Source: CAZMRW01 sp964568805 (lineage in GTDB: Bacteria; Pseudomonadota; Gammaproteobacteria; Methylococcales; Methylomonadaceae). From it: a DNA stretch of 51,449 nt. The stretch lies in contig CAZMRW010000021.1 of the NCBI GenBank assembly GCA_964568805.1, positions 1 to 51,449 of the forward strand, in the 5' to 3' direction. Position 1 is the first letter of the stretch; each line of letters begins with the position of its first letter. The position numbers and the translations under genes were made by a program. Positions 15,508-23,839 of the stretch are shown here, in pieces. The notes beneath the pieces were generated by a model. That model was not told the origin of the DNA, did not search any database, and was given only the letters and a program-made list of their open reading frames with translations.

Positions 15508-17052
15508 TTAATTGCCTGCACCGCTGCGTCCGGCATCGACAAATCGTTCGCTGGCTTCATCCAGTTGCCGGCTGGAGCGCCCAGACGGCCGATGAATATA
15601 GATCGATTTGGCATCAATGCGCTGCCGGGATTGCGGCGGCGGCGCCATTTGGTATTTAACCGGCATGCTGTGATCGGCCAGTTGAAGTTTCGGATTGAAA
15701 ACGCTATCGAATTTAAACAGGCTGCGCAGGAAATTGGTTTGTCCGCGCATTAACTGGTTGCCGATGGTTGAGGCCATAGTGCGCACGGCAGTCCAGCCCA
15801 TGTGCTTGGTGAACAGCACCTTCTGGGTTTTCACCAGTTCCACATAAAATTCCTCCAGCGGCATCTTGGTCGGCAGCACCGCGTGCTGGATATCGAACAG
15901 GCGATAGTCGCGGGTGGCCAGATTGCGCGATTCGGTCAGCCAGCTTTCGGTGCCGGGATAAGGCGTATTGATGCTGATGTTGACGACTTCGGGGATTTCC
16001 ATGCACCATTCGCGGATGGTTTGAAAGCGCTGATGGTCCCAGTCAGGATCGGCAATGATGTTGATGGCGACGATAATATCCAGGGAACGGGCGAACTCGA
16101 GCGCTTCGAAATTCTTGCTGAGCGTTACGCGTTTGCGGTATTTTTGCAGTCCTTCCTCATCAATCGCTTCGACGCCGAGGAACATGTATTTCATGCCCAG
16201 CTGCTTCCAGAGCCTGAATACGTCCTTGTTGCGCAGCAGCACGTCGCCTCGGGTTTCCAGATAATACTCCTTCTTGATGCCCTTGCGGGCGATGGCTTCG
16301 CCGATTTCCAGCCCCAGCTTATCCTGAATGAACGCGACATCATCGACGATGAAAACACCCCGTTCCTTCACCTGCTGCAATTCTTCGATGACCTTTTCAG
16401 GATCCATGACGCGGTAACTGCGGCCGTAAAAAGTCCAGGCGCTACAGAATGAACAATCCCACGGGCAGCCGCGGGAAAATTCGATCGATGCGCAGGGATC
16501 GAGCATACCGAGAAAATACTTGCGGCGGTGACGGAGCAGATCCCGCGCCGGGCTGAGGTTGTTCAAATCTGGAACGAAAGTGGGTTGGGCGCCTTCGCCG
16601 TGAACGGTCGAAACTCCAGGAACAGCGTGTACGTTTTTCCGGTCTTCTGCGATCGCCTGCAATAACAAGGGAATGCCGGATTCGCCTTCGCCCCTTAGCA
16701 CTGCATCGATTTTGCCTTCGCCGTGTTCCAGTAGTTCGCTGGCAGTAAATGACGCACTATGGCCGCCGATGAAGATAAAGCTGTTCGGCAAACGGTCCTT
16801 GGCGGTTTTTGCCAAGTCGATCACTTCGGGAACATTGGCCAGATAGTTCAATGAGAACGCGATGATGTCGGGGCGCCATGTGTTCAGCACCTGCAAGAAA
16901 TCATCATGCGTTTCGACTTGTAAATCGATCAGATACACGTCGTGGCCTAAACGCCTGACGGTATCGGCCACCAGTTCCAGACCTAAGGGTTCGAGACGCA
17001 GAAAAACACGGGTATACATCAACGGACTGGGATGAACGGCAAGAAATTTCAT
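15508..17052 (-). CDS. hpnR: B12-binding radical SAM protein, probable hopanoid C-3 methylase HpnR
   Basis: The protein combines an N-terminal cobalamin-binding Rossmann domain (about 1-145: MKFLAVHPSPLMYTRVFLRL, PDIIAFSLNYLANVPEVIDL, IFIGGHSASFTASELL) with a radical SAM domain whose cluster motif is CPWDCSFC (CxxxCxxC, near residue 203). HpnR methylates C-3 of hopanoids, a trait of methanotrophs and some acetic acid bacteria. The opening segment and GGHSASF pattern match HpnR as I know it. The ATG at 17052 is chosen because a GAGGAAG site precedes it and family members start MK(F/V)LAVHPSP; the frame could extend 24 residues upstream. The 514-residue length suits HpnR. No other hopanoid genes are next to it. 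Another class B radical SAM methylase is the alternative. Confidence 0.75.
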   Translation of the reverse strand: MKFLAVHPSPLMYTRVFLRLEPLGLELVADTVRRLGHDVYLIDLQVETHDDFLQVLNTWRPDIIAFSLNYLANVPEVIDLAKTAKDRLPNSFIFIGGHSASFTASELLEHGEGKIDAVLRGEGESGIPLLLQAIAEDRKNVHAVPGVSTVHGEGAQPTFVPDLNNLSPARDLLRHRRKYFLGMLDPCASIEFSRGCPWDCSFCSAWTFYGRSYRVMDPEKVIEELQQVKERGVFIVDDVAFIQDKLGLEIGEAIARKGIKKEYYLETRGDVLLRNKDVFRLWKQLGMKYMFLGVEAIDEEGLQKYRKRVTLSKNFEALEFARSLDIIVAINIIADPDWDHQRFQTIREWCMEIPEVVNISINTPYPGTESWLTESRNLATRDYRLFDIQHAVLPTKMPLEEFYVELVKTQKVLFTKHMGWTAVRTMASTIGNQLMRGQTNFLRSLFKFDSVFNPKLQLADHSMPVKYQMAPPPQSRQRIDAKSIYIHRPSGRSSRQLDEASERFVDAGRSGAGN

Positions 17053-17161
17053 GGCTTCCTCGATCTTATTGATTGGATTCGAAAAAATCTGATTAAATGT
17101 TGCGTGTCCTTTGTGCCGATGCATTATAGCCCTTAACCCCGGCGCTGGAGCAAATCATTTC

Positions 17162-18028
17162 TTATGAATCAGCCAAGCTCCTGCCGATCAATTCTCCCAA
17201 TCTGACCCGCTTATCGGCCTGAAATCCGTCAACCCATTGCGCTTTGTCCTTGCCGAACAGGACGATAATCGTCGAGCCCATGTTGAATCGGCCCATTTCC
17301 TCGCCGATGTTAAGCGTCGGGGCATTATTTTCGTAGCGCCAGGTTTGCACCGAACTGTTCGTTGGCGGCGTCACAACGCCGTGCCAGACAGTTTCGACGC
17401 TGGAGACGAAAATGGCGCCGACCAGCACCAATGCCATCGGGCCGGCTTCGGTATCGAAAATGGCGGCGACTCTTTCGTTGCGGGCGAACAGGCCCGGCAC
17501 CGAGTTGGTGGTCGCCGTATTAACGCTGAACAGCCGGCCGGGGATGTGCACCATTTCCCGCAGCGTGCCGGTCAGCGGCATGTGCAGGCGGTGATAGTCT
17601 TTCGGCGACAGATAGATGGTCGTGAACAGGCCGTTTTCAAATGGTGCGGCGCGTTCTGCGCTGCCTCCGAGCAAGTCGGTGGTGCTATAGCTTTTGCCTT
17701 TGGCCTGAAAGATTTCGCCGCCTGTGATATTGCCGGCCTGGCTGACGGCGCCGTCAGCAGGACAGGCAATCGCGTTTTTTTCGATGGTCAAGGGTCTTAC
17801 GCCGGGTTTGAGTTCGCGGGTGAAAAAATGGTTGAAGCTAAGATAGGCATTGATATCCGGTTCCAGCGCTTCGTCCATGTTGACGCCATAATGCCGGATG
17901 ATCTGCTTGATGAACAGGTTTTTCCAGGCCTTGTTTTCGCAGTGAGTCAAACGGCTCATCACGCGGGATAAGGCGTGATGCGGTAATGCGTATTGGGGGA
18001 GGGTAGTCAGGGCTTCTTTAAAGTTCAT
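17162..18028 (-). CDS. psd: Phosphatidylserine decarboxylase proenzyme
   Basis: Psd converts phosphatidylserine to phosphatidylethanolamine at the inner membrane. The 288-residue proenzyme carries the self-cleavage site in FNMGSTIIVLFG, where the chain is cut between Gly and Ser and the serine becomes the pyruvoyl group. The usual LGST is MGST here, a variant seen in the family. YLSPKDYHRLHMPLTG, FSVNTATTNSVPGLFARNERV and the early ACPADGAVSQ segment are typical of the bacterial enzyme. It lies 135 bases downstream of queF and 109 bases upstream of the hpnR-like gene on the same strand. Confidence 0.95.
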   Translation of the reverse strand: MNFKEALTTLPQYALPHHALSRVMSRLTHCENKAWKNLFIKQIIRHYGVNMDEALEPDINAYLSFNHFFTRELKPGVRPLTIEKNAIACPADGAVSQAGNITGGEIFQAKGKSYSTTDLLGGSAERAAPFENGLFTTIYLSPKDYHRLHMPLTGTLREMVHIPGRLFSVNTATTNSVPGLFARNERVAAIFDTEAGPMALVLVGAIFVSSVETVWHGVVTPPTNSSVQTWRYENNAPTLNIGEEMGRFNMGSTIIVLFGKDKAQWVDGFQADKRVRLGELIGRSLADS

Positions 18029-18104
18029 GAGTGATGAGGGATCGAGTGTTTTGTCGCTCGAAACAGACGCGAAGGCGATGATTCGATGGCTTGATTAGGT
18101 TATT

Positions 18105-18128
18105 GCCGTCGAATTTCAGGACGACGGC
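18105..18128 (-). terminator. Hairpin between queF and psd
   Basis: GCCGTCG and CGACGGC form a perfect 7-base stem with a 10-base loop, 36 bases past the queF stop on the minus strand. No T run follows, so it may be a weak terminator or an RNA-stabilising stem rather than a full intrinsic terminator. Confidence 0.35.
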
Positions 18129-18163
18129 ACTATTTGCGCTGCGGCAGGACCTGGAGATTTCGG

Positions 18164-18553
18164 TCAGGGCAGGTTGACCAGTTCAGGCGCTCGCCAGCCG
18201 CTGTTCCTGTGTTCGGCCACAACCGTGGTGTAAATGCCGCCGCGCACGTTGAATTCGGCGCGGATGCGCATGAAATTAGGCGCGATGGCCTTGACGATAT
18301 CGTCCAGGATTTCGTTGGCGACTGCTTCGTGAAAGGCGCCCCGGTCCCGGAACGACCACATATACAATTTAAGAGCTTTCAATTCCACACACAGCGCAGC
18401 CGGCACATATTCGATTTGAATGGTCGCAAAATCGGGTTGACCGGTTTTGGGACACAGACAGGTGAATTCGGGGATGTCGATGCGGATCGTGTAATCCCGA
18501 CCGGGCTGCGGATTAGGGAAAGTTTCAAGCTCTTTGCTGGGTTTTGTTGTCAT
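18164..18553 (-). CDS. queF: NADPH-dependent 7-cyano-7-deazaguanine reductase (unimodular)
   Basis: QueF reduces the nitrile preQ0 to the amine preQ1 in queuosine synthesis. The 129-residue protein is the short unimodular type. FTCLCPKTGQPDFATI holds the catalytic cysteine (in LCP), CVELKALKLYMWSFRDRGAFHE is the QueF NADPH-binding motif with the following His-Glu substrate residues, and RAEFNVRGGIYTTV closes the tunnel fold. The preQ1 product is used by Tgt, which is not in the window. gluQ, another gene of the queuosine route, lies about 2.2 kb upstream on the same strand but with acs between, so direct co-transcription is uncertain. Confidence 0.95.
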   Translation of the reverse strand: MTTKPSKELETFPNPQPGRDYTIRIDIPEFTCLCPKTGQPDFATIQIEYVPAALCVELKALKLYMWSFRDRGAFHEAVANEILDDIVKAIAPNFMRIRAEFNVRGGIYTTVVAEHRNSGWRAPELVNLP

Positions 18554-18756
18554 GTTTTGTTGATCTGTTGAGTAGGGTATCGGGCTATTTTACCCGTTGT
18601 CGTTTAAAAATTGATCCGTTAACTGCTAATTTTTAGCAATAAATCCGAAGATCATTGATTTTCATCGAGAAGGCCCGATACCGGCGCAAATCGGTTTCAA
18701 CCCGTCCTTCATGAATACGGCGGGCGCCGGGCGTGACGCCAGGCCGGAATCCCGGA

Positions 18757-20700
18757 CTAGCCTTTTTTATTGGCCCGATGATCAATGATGTCCTTGACCA
18801 CACCCGGATCGGCCAGGGTGGACGTATCGCCGAGGTTGTCGAGTTCGTTGGCCGCGACTTTACGCAGAATACGGCGCATGATTTTACCTGACCGGGTCTT
18901 CGGCAAGCCTCTCGCCCACTGGATAATGTCCGGATGGGCAATCGGGCCGATTTCCTTGCGCACCAGTTCGACCAATTCTTTTCGTAACTGTTCAGTCGGT
19001 TCGATGCCGGCATTCAGGGTCACGTAGGCGTAAATACCTTGTCCTTTGATGTCGTGCGGATAGCCGACCACGGCGGCTTCGGCGACATCCTCGTGCAATA
19101 CCAGTGCACTTTCGATTTCGGCGGTGCCCATTCGATGTCCGGAGACGTTGATGACATCGTCGATCCGTCCGGTAATCCAGTAGTAACCGTCCTGGTCACG
19201 GCGGGCGCCGTCGCCGGCGACATAATAGCCGGGAAAGTTTTTGAAGTAAGTGTCGATAAACCGTTGGTGGTCGCCGTAAATGGTGCGCGCCTGTCCCGGC
19301 CATGAGCGGCTGACAACCAGGATCCCTTCGGCGACGCCTTCCAGAACCTGCCCGGAATTATCCAGAATCTCGGGTTTGATGCCGAAGAAGGGCAGCGTTG
19401 CCGAACCGGGCTTTAACGCTGTCACGCCGGGCAGCGGCGTAATCAGGATGCCTCCGGTTTCGGTTTGCCACCAGGTATCCATGACCGGGCACAGGTCGTT
19501 GCCGACGACATGGTAATACCATTCCCAGGCTTCCGGATTGATCGGTTCGCCGACGCTGCCGAGCAGTCTGAGGCTGCTGCGGGAGGTGCGCGTGACAAAT
19601 TCGTCGCCTTGGGCCATCAGCGCCCGTATGGCGGTCGGAGCGGTATAAAAAATATTCACCTGGTGCTTGTCGACGACCCGCCAGAAACGGTCCGCCTCCG
19701 GATAGGTCGGCACGCCTTCGAACATCAAGGTGGTGGCGCCATTGCATAACGGGCCATAGATCATGTAGGAATGGCCGGTTATCCAGCCGATATCGGCGGT
19801 GCACCAGTAAATGTCGCCATCGTGATAATCGAAGACGTATTTGTGGGTCATTGCCACAAAAAGCAGGTAACCGCCTGTGGTGTGCAGGACGCCTTTGGGC
19901 TTGCCGGTAGAGCCGGACGTATACAGGATGAATAACGGATCCTCCGCGCCCATTTCTTCTGCCGGGCAGTCGGCGCTTGCCGCCGTCATCGCCTCGTGAT
20001 ACCAGACATCGCGATCGTTGTGCCAGTCGATGCTGCCGCCGCTGTGTTTGATCACGATGACTTTTTCCAGTTGCGGACACTCGCTGGCGGCAATATCGAC
20101 ATTGGCCTTGATCGGCGTGGTTTTGCCGCCGCGGTAGCCTTCATCGGCGCAGACCAGGAACCGGCAGTTTGCATCGAGTATGCGGTCTTTCAGCGATTCG
20201 GCGGAAAAGCCTCCAAACACGATCGAATGCACCGCGCCAATGCGGGTGCAGGCCAGCATTACGGTGGCCGCTTCGGCAATCATCGGCAGGTAAATACAGA
20301 CCCTGTCGCCTTTGTTGACGCCTTGCGCCTTCAGGACATTGGCAAACTTGCAGACTTGTTCATGGAGCTCTTTATAGCTGATTTTCCTGTCATGAGCCGG
20401 ATTGTCTCCTTCCCAGATGATCGCAATCTGATCGCCTCGCTGTTCAAGGTGTCGATCCAGACAGTTGACGCTGACGTTCAGTTTGCCGCCTGCAAACCAG
20501 CGTATCTGTCCGGATTTGAAATCGCAGTTCATGACCTCATCCCAGGGTTTGCTCCATTGCAGAAACTGCTGGGCTTGTTGTGCCCAAAAAGTTTCGGGAT
20601 CTGCTATCGATTGCTGATACAGTGATTGATAGGTATCCGCGCTGATATGTGCACGGGCGGCTATGTCCGGTTTAACAGGATAAATTTTAACGTCTGACAT
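18757..20700 (-). CDS. acs: Acetyl-CoA synthetase (AMP-forming)
   Basis: Acs activates acetate to acetyl-CoA through acetyl-AMP. The 647-residue length is typical. The P-loop-like motif LYTSGSTGKPKGVLHTTGGY, the WCTADIGWITGHSYMIYGPL motif, the DTWWQTETGG core and the C-terminal PKTRSGKIMRRILRK are present; the lysine in SGKIMRR is the residue controlled by acetylation in characterised Acs proteins. The N-terminal YQSLYQQSIADPETFWAQ matches the ACAS_N segment. In a methanotroph it would recover acetate rather than support growth on it. The 203-base gap downstream to queF shows only a short AT-rich stem (GCTAA/TTAGC) near 18630-18645. Confidence 0.97.
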   Translation of the reverse strand: MSDVKIYPVKPDIAARAHISADTYQSLYQQSIADPETFWAQQAQQFLQWSKPWDEVMNCDFKSGQIRWFAGGKLNVSVNCLDRHLEQRGDQIAIIWEGDNPAHDRKISYKELHEQVCKFANVLKAQGVNKGDRVCIYLPMIAEAATVMLACTRIGAVHSIVFGGFSAESLKDRILDANCRFLVCADEGYRGGKTTPIKANVDIAASECPQLEKVIVIKHSGGSIDWHNDRDVWYHEAMTAASADCPAEEMGAEDPLFILYTSGSTGKPKGVLHTTGGYLLFVAMTHKYVFDYHDGDIYWCTADIGWITGHSYMIYGPLCNGATTLMFEGVPTYPEADRFWRVVDKHQVNIFYTAPTAIRALMAQGDEFVTRTSRSSLRLLGSVGEPINPEAWEWYYHVVGNDLCPVMDTWWQTETGGILITPLPGVTALKPGSATLPFFGIKPEILDNSGQVLEGVAEGILVVSRSWPGQARTIYGDHQRFIDTYFKNFPGYYVAGDGARRDQDGYYWITGRIDDVINVSGHRMGTAEIESALVLHEDVAEAAVVGYPHDIKGQGIYAYVTLNAGIEPTEQLRKELVELVRKEIGPIAHPDIIQWARGLPKTRSGKIMRRILRKVAANELDNLGDTSTLADPGVVKDIIDHRANKKG

Positions 20701-20744
20701 TCCTGGATCCTTGAGCGGATGAAGAGTTACGAAAAGCTGACACC

Positions 20745-21653
20745 TTAGTCAAATTCCGGTTTGATTGCACGGGAATTTTTCAGCGGCGCCGGATTCCAAT
20801 GAGCTATCGCCCAATCTAGCAGCTCCCGTGGCGGGGCGCGTTTAAGTTCAGACGGAGGGTATTGCCTTAATAAAACTAACAGCTCAAAGAGCATCATCCC
20901 GGGGTCTTTTAAATCGACCGCCGTTGCGCAGGTCTGTTTGCTGAGTTTGTATCCGCCGCTATCGATAACTATCGGCACATGCATATAGCCAGGCTGGGCA
21001 AGCCCTAATAGTTGCTGCAAATAAATCTGCTTGGGCGTTTCATTCAACAAATCGTATCCGCGAACGACATGACTGATCTGTTGTCTGTCATCATCCAGGA
21101 CAACAGCAAATTGATACGCGATGATGCGATCTTTTCTTTTTAAGATGAAGTCGCCATCTTGCCTGGCCAGATTATGGGAAATGCAGCCTTGCAAATCGTC
21201 TTCGAAGGCTATCGTGCGGCTATCGGTTTTGATCCGTAGGGAATGGGGTTGGCCGAGCGGGATTAGCCTGTTTTTGCACGTTCCCGGATAAACATCCGGA
21301 GAGCGATGGTCGGTAGTGGCCGATGCCAGCGTTTTTCGGCTGCATGAGCAAGGGTAGACCAGATTATCCCTGACGAGTCTATCGAGTACCTGTTCGTATT
21401 CCGGTACATGCCGGCTTTGATAATCAACGGGATCGTCCCAATGCAGACCGCACGCGTCCAGCGTTGTTAAAATACTCTCTGTTGAACCGGGTACATTGCG
21501 GGGTATATCGAGGTCGTCAATTCTCAGCAACCATTTGCCATGTTGCGACCGAGCTTGAAGAAAACCGGCCAGGGCGGAATACAGCGAACCTAAATGTAAA
21601 GGACCGGTGGGCGAAGGCGCAAACCGGCCGATATAAGGTTTCTTTTCCGGCAC
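20745..21653 (-). CDS. gluQ: Glutamyl-Q tRNA(Asp) synthetase
   Basis: GluQRS attaches glutamate to the queuosine base at the wobble position of tRNA(Asp), without a tRNA-binding anticodon domain. The 302-residue protein is a truncated class I synthetase: the HIGH-type motif PTGPLHLGSLYSAL lies near residue 14, and the KMSKS-type motif is YKLSKQT near 230. YPCSCSRKTLAS followed by YPGTC gives the zinc-ligand pattern of the family. SPSTGPLHLG-type N-terminus GRFAPSPTGPLHLG supports this start. It sits 15 bases downstream of dksA, the arrangement known from E. coli and Pseudomonas. Confidence 0.95.
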   Translation of the reverse strand: MPEKKPYIGRFAPSPTGPLHLGSLYSALAGFLQARSQHGKWLLRIDDLDIPRNVPGSTESILTTLDACGLHWDDPVDYQSRHVPEYEQVLDRLVRDNLVYPCSCSRKTLASATTDHRSPDVYPGTCKNRLIPLGQPHSLRIKTDSRTIAFEDDLQGCISHNLARQDGDFILKRKDRIIAYQFAVVLDDDRQQISHVVRGYDLLNETPKQIYLQQLLGLAQPGYMHVPIVIDSGGYKLSKQTCATAVDLKDPGMMLFELLVLLRQYPPSELKRAPPRELLDWAIAHWNPAPLKNSRAIKPEFD

Positions 21654-21668
21654 GGTCAGCGGTTAGGG

Positions 21669-22103
21669 TTAGCCCATCTGTTTTTCCCGGATTTCATCAA
21701 GGGTCTTGCAGTCTATGCATAATGTGGCGGTCGGTCGGGCTTCCAGTCGGCGTATGCCGATATCGATGCCGCAGGACTCGCAAAAGCCATAGCCGCCCGA
21801 TTCAATTTCCTTGAGGGCTTCCTCGATTTTTTTGATGAGCCTTCGTTCGCGGTCGCGGGTTCTTAATTCCAGACTGAATTCGGATTCCTGAGTCGCCCGA
21901 TCATTAGGGTCCGGAAAATTAGCCGCATCATCCTGCATGTGGTGTACCGTGCGATCGACTTCCTTCATTAATTCGGCTTTCCAGTTTTTCAGAATGGTCT
22001 CAAAATGTTTTAATTGAGCCTCATTCATGTATTCTTCGCCTTCTTTTTCAACATATGGCGTAAAACTGAAAGGCGATGCACCCGTATTGGATTTATCGGT
22101 CAT
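21669..22103 (-). CDS. dksA: RNA polymerase-binding transcription factor DksA
   Basis: DksA enters the RNA polymerase secondary channel and, with ppGpp, adjusts rRNA and amino-acid promoter activity. The 144-residue protein has the coiled coil with the tip acidic residues in NFPDPNDRATQE, the segment FSLELRTRDRERRLIKKIEEAL and the four-cysteine zinc finger CESCGIDIGIRRLEA ... CIDCK. The C-terminal TLDEIREKQMG is as in E. coli. TAGGAG precedes the ATG. It is the first gene of a dksA-gluQ pair. Confidence 0.97.
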   Translation of the reverse strand: MTDKSNTGASPFSFTPYVEKEGEEYMNEAQLKHFETILKNWKAELMKEVDRTVHHMQDDAANFPDPNDRATQESEFSLELRTRDRERRLIKKIEEALKEIESGGYGFCESCGIDIGIRRLEARPTATLCIDCKTLDEIREKQMG

Positions 22104-22141
22104 CCATTAACTCCTAAGAACATGATAAATAAAACCCTACA

Positions 22142-22170
22142 TTTTTAGCAGAATAGTCGCCTTTTGGCAA
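22142..22170 (-). promoter_or_regulatory. Candidate sigma-70 promoter of dksA
   Basis: On the minus strand TTGCCA (22165-22170) and TAAAAA (22142-22147) are separated by 17 bases and lie about 40 bases upstream of the dksA start. The match is 5 of 6 and 4 of 6. The 94-base region is shared with the divergent aminotransferase gene, for which an extended -10-like TGGTATGAT lies at 22178-22186. Confidence 0.4.
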
Positions 22171-22197
22171 GAATTATTGGTATGATTTATTATTTTA

Positions 22198-23379
22198 GTG
22201 AGTAACAACATCATGGGCGATCGAGTAGCCAGGCGGACTTCAGGCATTTCTCCGTTTTATGTCATGGAATTGCTGCGGCGAGCCAAAGAATTGGAGTCGA
22301 ATGGCAGAGATATCATTCATATGGAAATCGGCGAGCCGGATTTTCCAACCCCGCAGACCATTGTCGATGCCGGCGTCAACCATGTCCTGACCGGTGCGGT
22401 CAAATATACTCCGGCAGCCGGACTGTCTGAACTAAGGGAAAAAATTGCCGGGTTTTATCGTCAGCGTTATGGCGTTAGCGTTCCCGAACGCCGCATTTTT
22501 GTTACACCGGGCGCTACAGGCGCGTTTTTATTAGCGTTGGGTGCAAGCCTCAATCCGGGTGAAGAAGTGCTGATGTCCGATCCCTGTTATCCGTGCAACA
22601 GCAATTATGTGGGATTGTTTGATGGTATCACCCGAACTCTTCCGGTCGATGCCGGCACTTATTATCAACTGACTGCCGAATTAATACGGCAAAACTGGCA
22701 TCAAAACACGAAGGGCGTATTGATCGCCTCCCCTTCCAATCCGACCGGAACCCTTATTCCGCGAAATGAATTGATGCAGTCGGTTCATACCGTGAACGGC
22801 CTTGGCGGCTGTTTTTACTCCGATGAGATTTATCACGGTCTGGTGTATAGCGACAATGCCGCAACGGCCCTGGAATTCAGCGACGAAGTGTTCGTTATCA
22901 ACAGCTTTTCCAAGTATTTCGGGATGACCGGCTGGCGCATCGGCTGGCTGATCGTGCCGGACGAATTTGTCGAGGCGACCGAGAAACTGGCGCAAAATAT
23001 TTTTATCTCCACGTCCAGCGATGCCCAGCATGCGGCATTGGCGGCTTTTGACGAATCGACTTTGGTCGAACTTGAGCGCAGACGTCGGGAATTCGAAGCC
23101 AGAAGGGATTTTCTTTATGACGCGCTGATTCGTTTGGGTTTTGACATACCGGTCAAACCGGAGGGCGCATTTTACATTTATGCGCTTTGTTCCAGATTTA
23201 CCGACGACAGCTTTAAATTTGCCTTGGACTTGCTGGAGGCGGAAGGCGTTGCGGTTACTCCGGGCAAGGATTTCGGAGAAAATAACGCCAAACATGCCTT
23301 ACGCTTTGCGTATACCACATCTGTCGATAGAATGGCGGTTGCCATGCAACGGTTAGAACGATTTATCAATAAGGTTTAA
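22198..23379 (+). CDS. Class I/II pyridoxal-phosphate aminotransferase
   Basis: This is a fold-type I aminotransferase of the aspartate-aminotransferase superfamily. IHMEIGEPDFPTP, YTPAAGLSELREKIA and VTPGATGAFLLAL are N-terminal landmarks; SPSNPTGTLIP is the conserved Asn region, YSDEIYHGLVY carries the Asp that contacts the PLP nitrogen, SFSKYFGMTGWRIGW contains the Schiff-base lysine, and LRFAYTTS holds the carboxylate-binding Arg. The substrate cannot be told from these motifs. Translation may begin at GTG 22198 or at ATG 22213; neither has a good ribosome binding site. The rhodanese gene begins three bases after the stop, so the two are probably one operon. Confidence 0.88.
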   Translation: MSNNIMGDRVARRTSGISPFYVMELLRRAKELESNGRDIIHMEIGEPDFPTPQTIVDAGVNHVLTGAVKYTPAAGLSELREKIAGFYRQRYGVSVPERRIFVTPGATGAFLLALGASLNPGEEVLMSDPCYPCNSNYVGLFDGITRTLPVDAGTYYQLTAELIRQNWHQNTKGVLIASPSNPTGTLIPRNELMQSVHTVNGLGGCFYSDEIYHGLVYSDNAATALEFSDEVFVINSFSKYFGMTGWRIGWLIVPDEFVEATEKLAQNIFISTSSDAQHAALAAFDESTLVELERRRREFEARRDFLYDALIRLGFDIPVKPEGAFYIYALCSRFTDDSFKFALDLLEAEGVAVTPGKDFGENNAKHALRFAYTTSVDRMAVAMQRLERFINKV

Positions 23380-23382
23380 TTT

Positions 23383-23706
23383 ATGTCAGTAAAACAATTA
23401 TCGGCGACGGATCTGAAAAAACGGCTGGCGCAGGGGGAGGATCTGCTCTTGCTCGATGTCAGGGAGCCCTATGAATTTCAATACGCCAGTATTATAGGTA
23501 GTCTGCTGATCCCCTTGCAGCACATTCCGCAGAGACTCGGCGAACTTAACAGAGATCGGGATATCGTGGTGGTTTGCCACCACGGCATGCGCAGCCAGCA
23601 AGCCGCTCAGTATCTGGTCCAGACCGGATTTACCCGCGTCGCCAATTTAATGGGCGGAATCGATGCCTGGTCTTGCGAGTGCGACAGTTCGGTGCCCCGC
23701 TATTGA
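23383..23706 (+). CDS. Single-domain rhodanese-like protein
   Basis: The 107-residue protein is one rhodanese domain. LLLDVREPYEFQYASIIGSLLIPL is the CH2A-type N-terminal signature, and the active loop CHHGMRS near residue 65 contains the catalytic cysteine and the arginine that holds the sulfur acceptor, so sulfurtransferase activity is plausible. MGGIDAWS is the usual C-terminal signature. It is cytoplasmic, with no signal peptide. It directly follows the aminotransferase gene. GlpE-type thiosulfate sulfurtransferase is a fair comparison, but the physiological donor and acceptor are unknown. Confidence 0.9.
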   Translation: MSVKQLSATDLKKRLAQGEDLLLLDVREPYEFQYASIIGSLLIPLQHIPQRLGELNRDRDIVVVCHHGMRSQQAAQYLVQTGFTRVANLMGGIDAWSCECDSSVPRY

Positions 23707-23766
23707 TCAGCCGTGATTAATGACATGCTTATCCCACTCCCAGCCATCGTCCGGGGTTGGCAATCA

Positions 23767-23801
23767 GGGCCGATAGAGGTCGGCCCCGACTGTCCGGACA
23801 G
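23767..23801. terminator. Two adjacent stems between convergent genes
   Basis: GGGCCGA/TCGGCCC form a 7-base stem with a 6-base loop (23767-23786), followed at once by the palindrome CTGTCCGGACAG (23790-23801). They lie between the convergent rhodanese and beta-propeller genes and probably slow transcription from either side, although no T run follows. Confidence 0.35.
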
Positions 23802-23839
23802 GCATAAACAGCCCGTTCCCAGTTTCTTGCTTCATGCGG

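Noticed and set aside
18633..19013. A 126-codon minus-strand frame overlapping the end of acs
   Set aside because: It runs in another frame over the conserved Acs C-terminus, is rich in Arg and Pro as shadow frames are, and matches no family.
19358..20080. A 240-codon second minus-strand frame inside acs
   Set aside because: It is Arg/His-rich and lies wholly inside the well supported acs gene; no ribosome binding site.
20319..20332. A GCCTTGCGCCTT match inside acs, and a similar one in macA near 31851
   Set aside because: Each lies in well conserved coding sequence without a tandem or inverted partner, so they are chance matches to the heptamer repeat.
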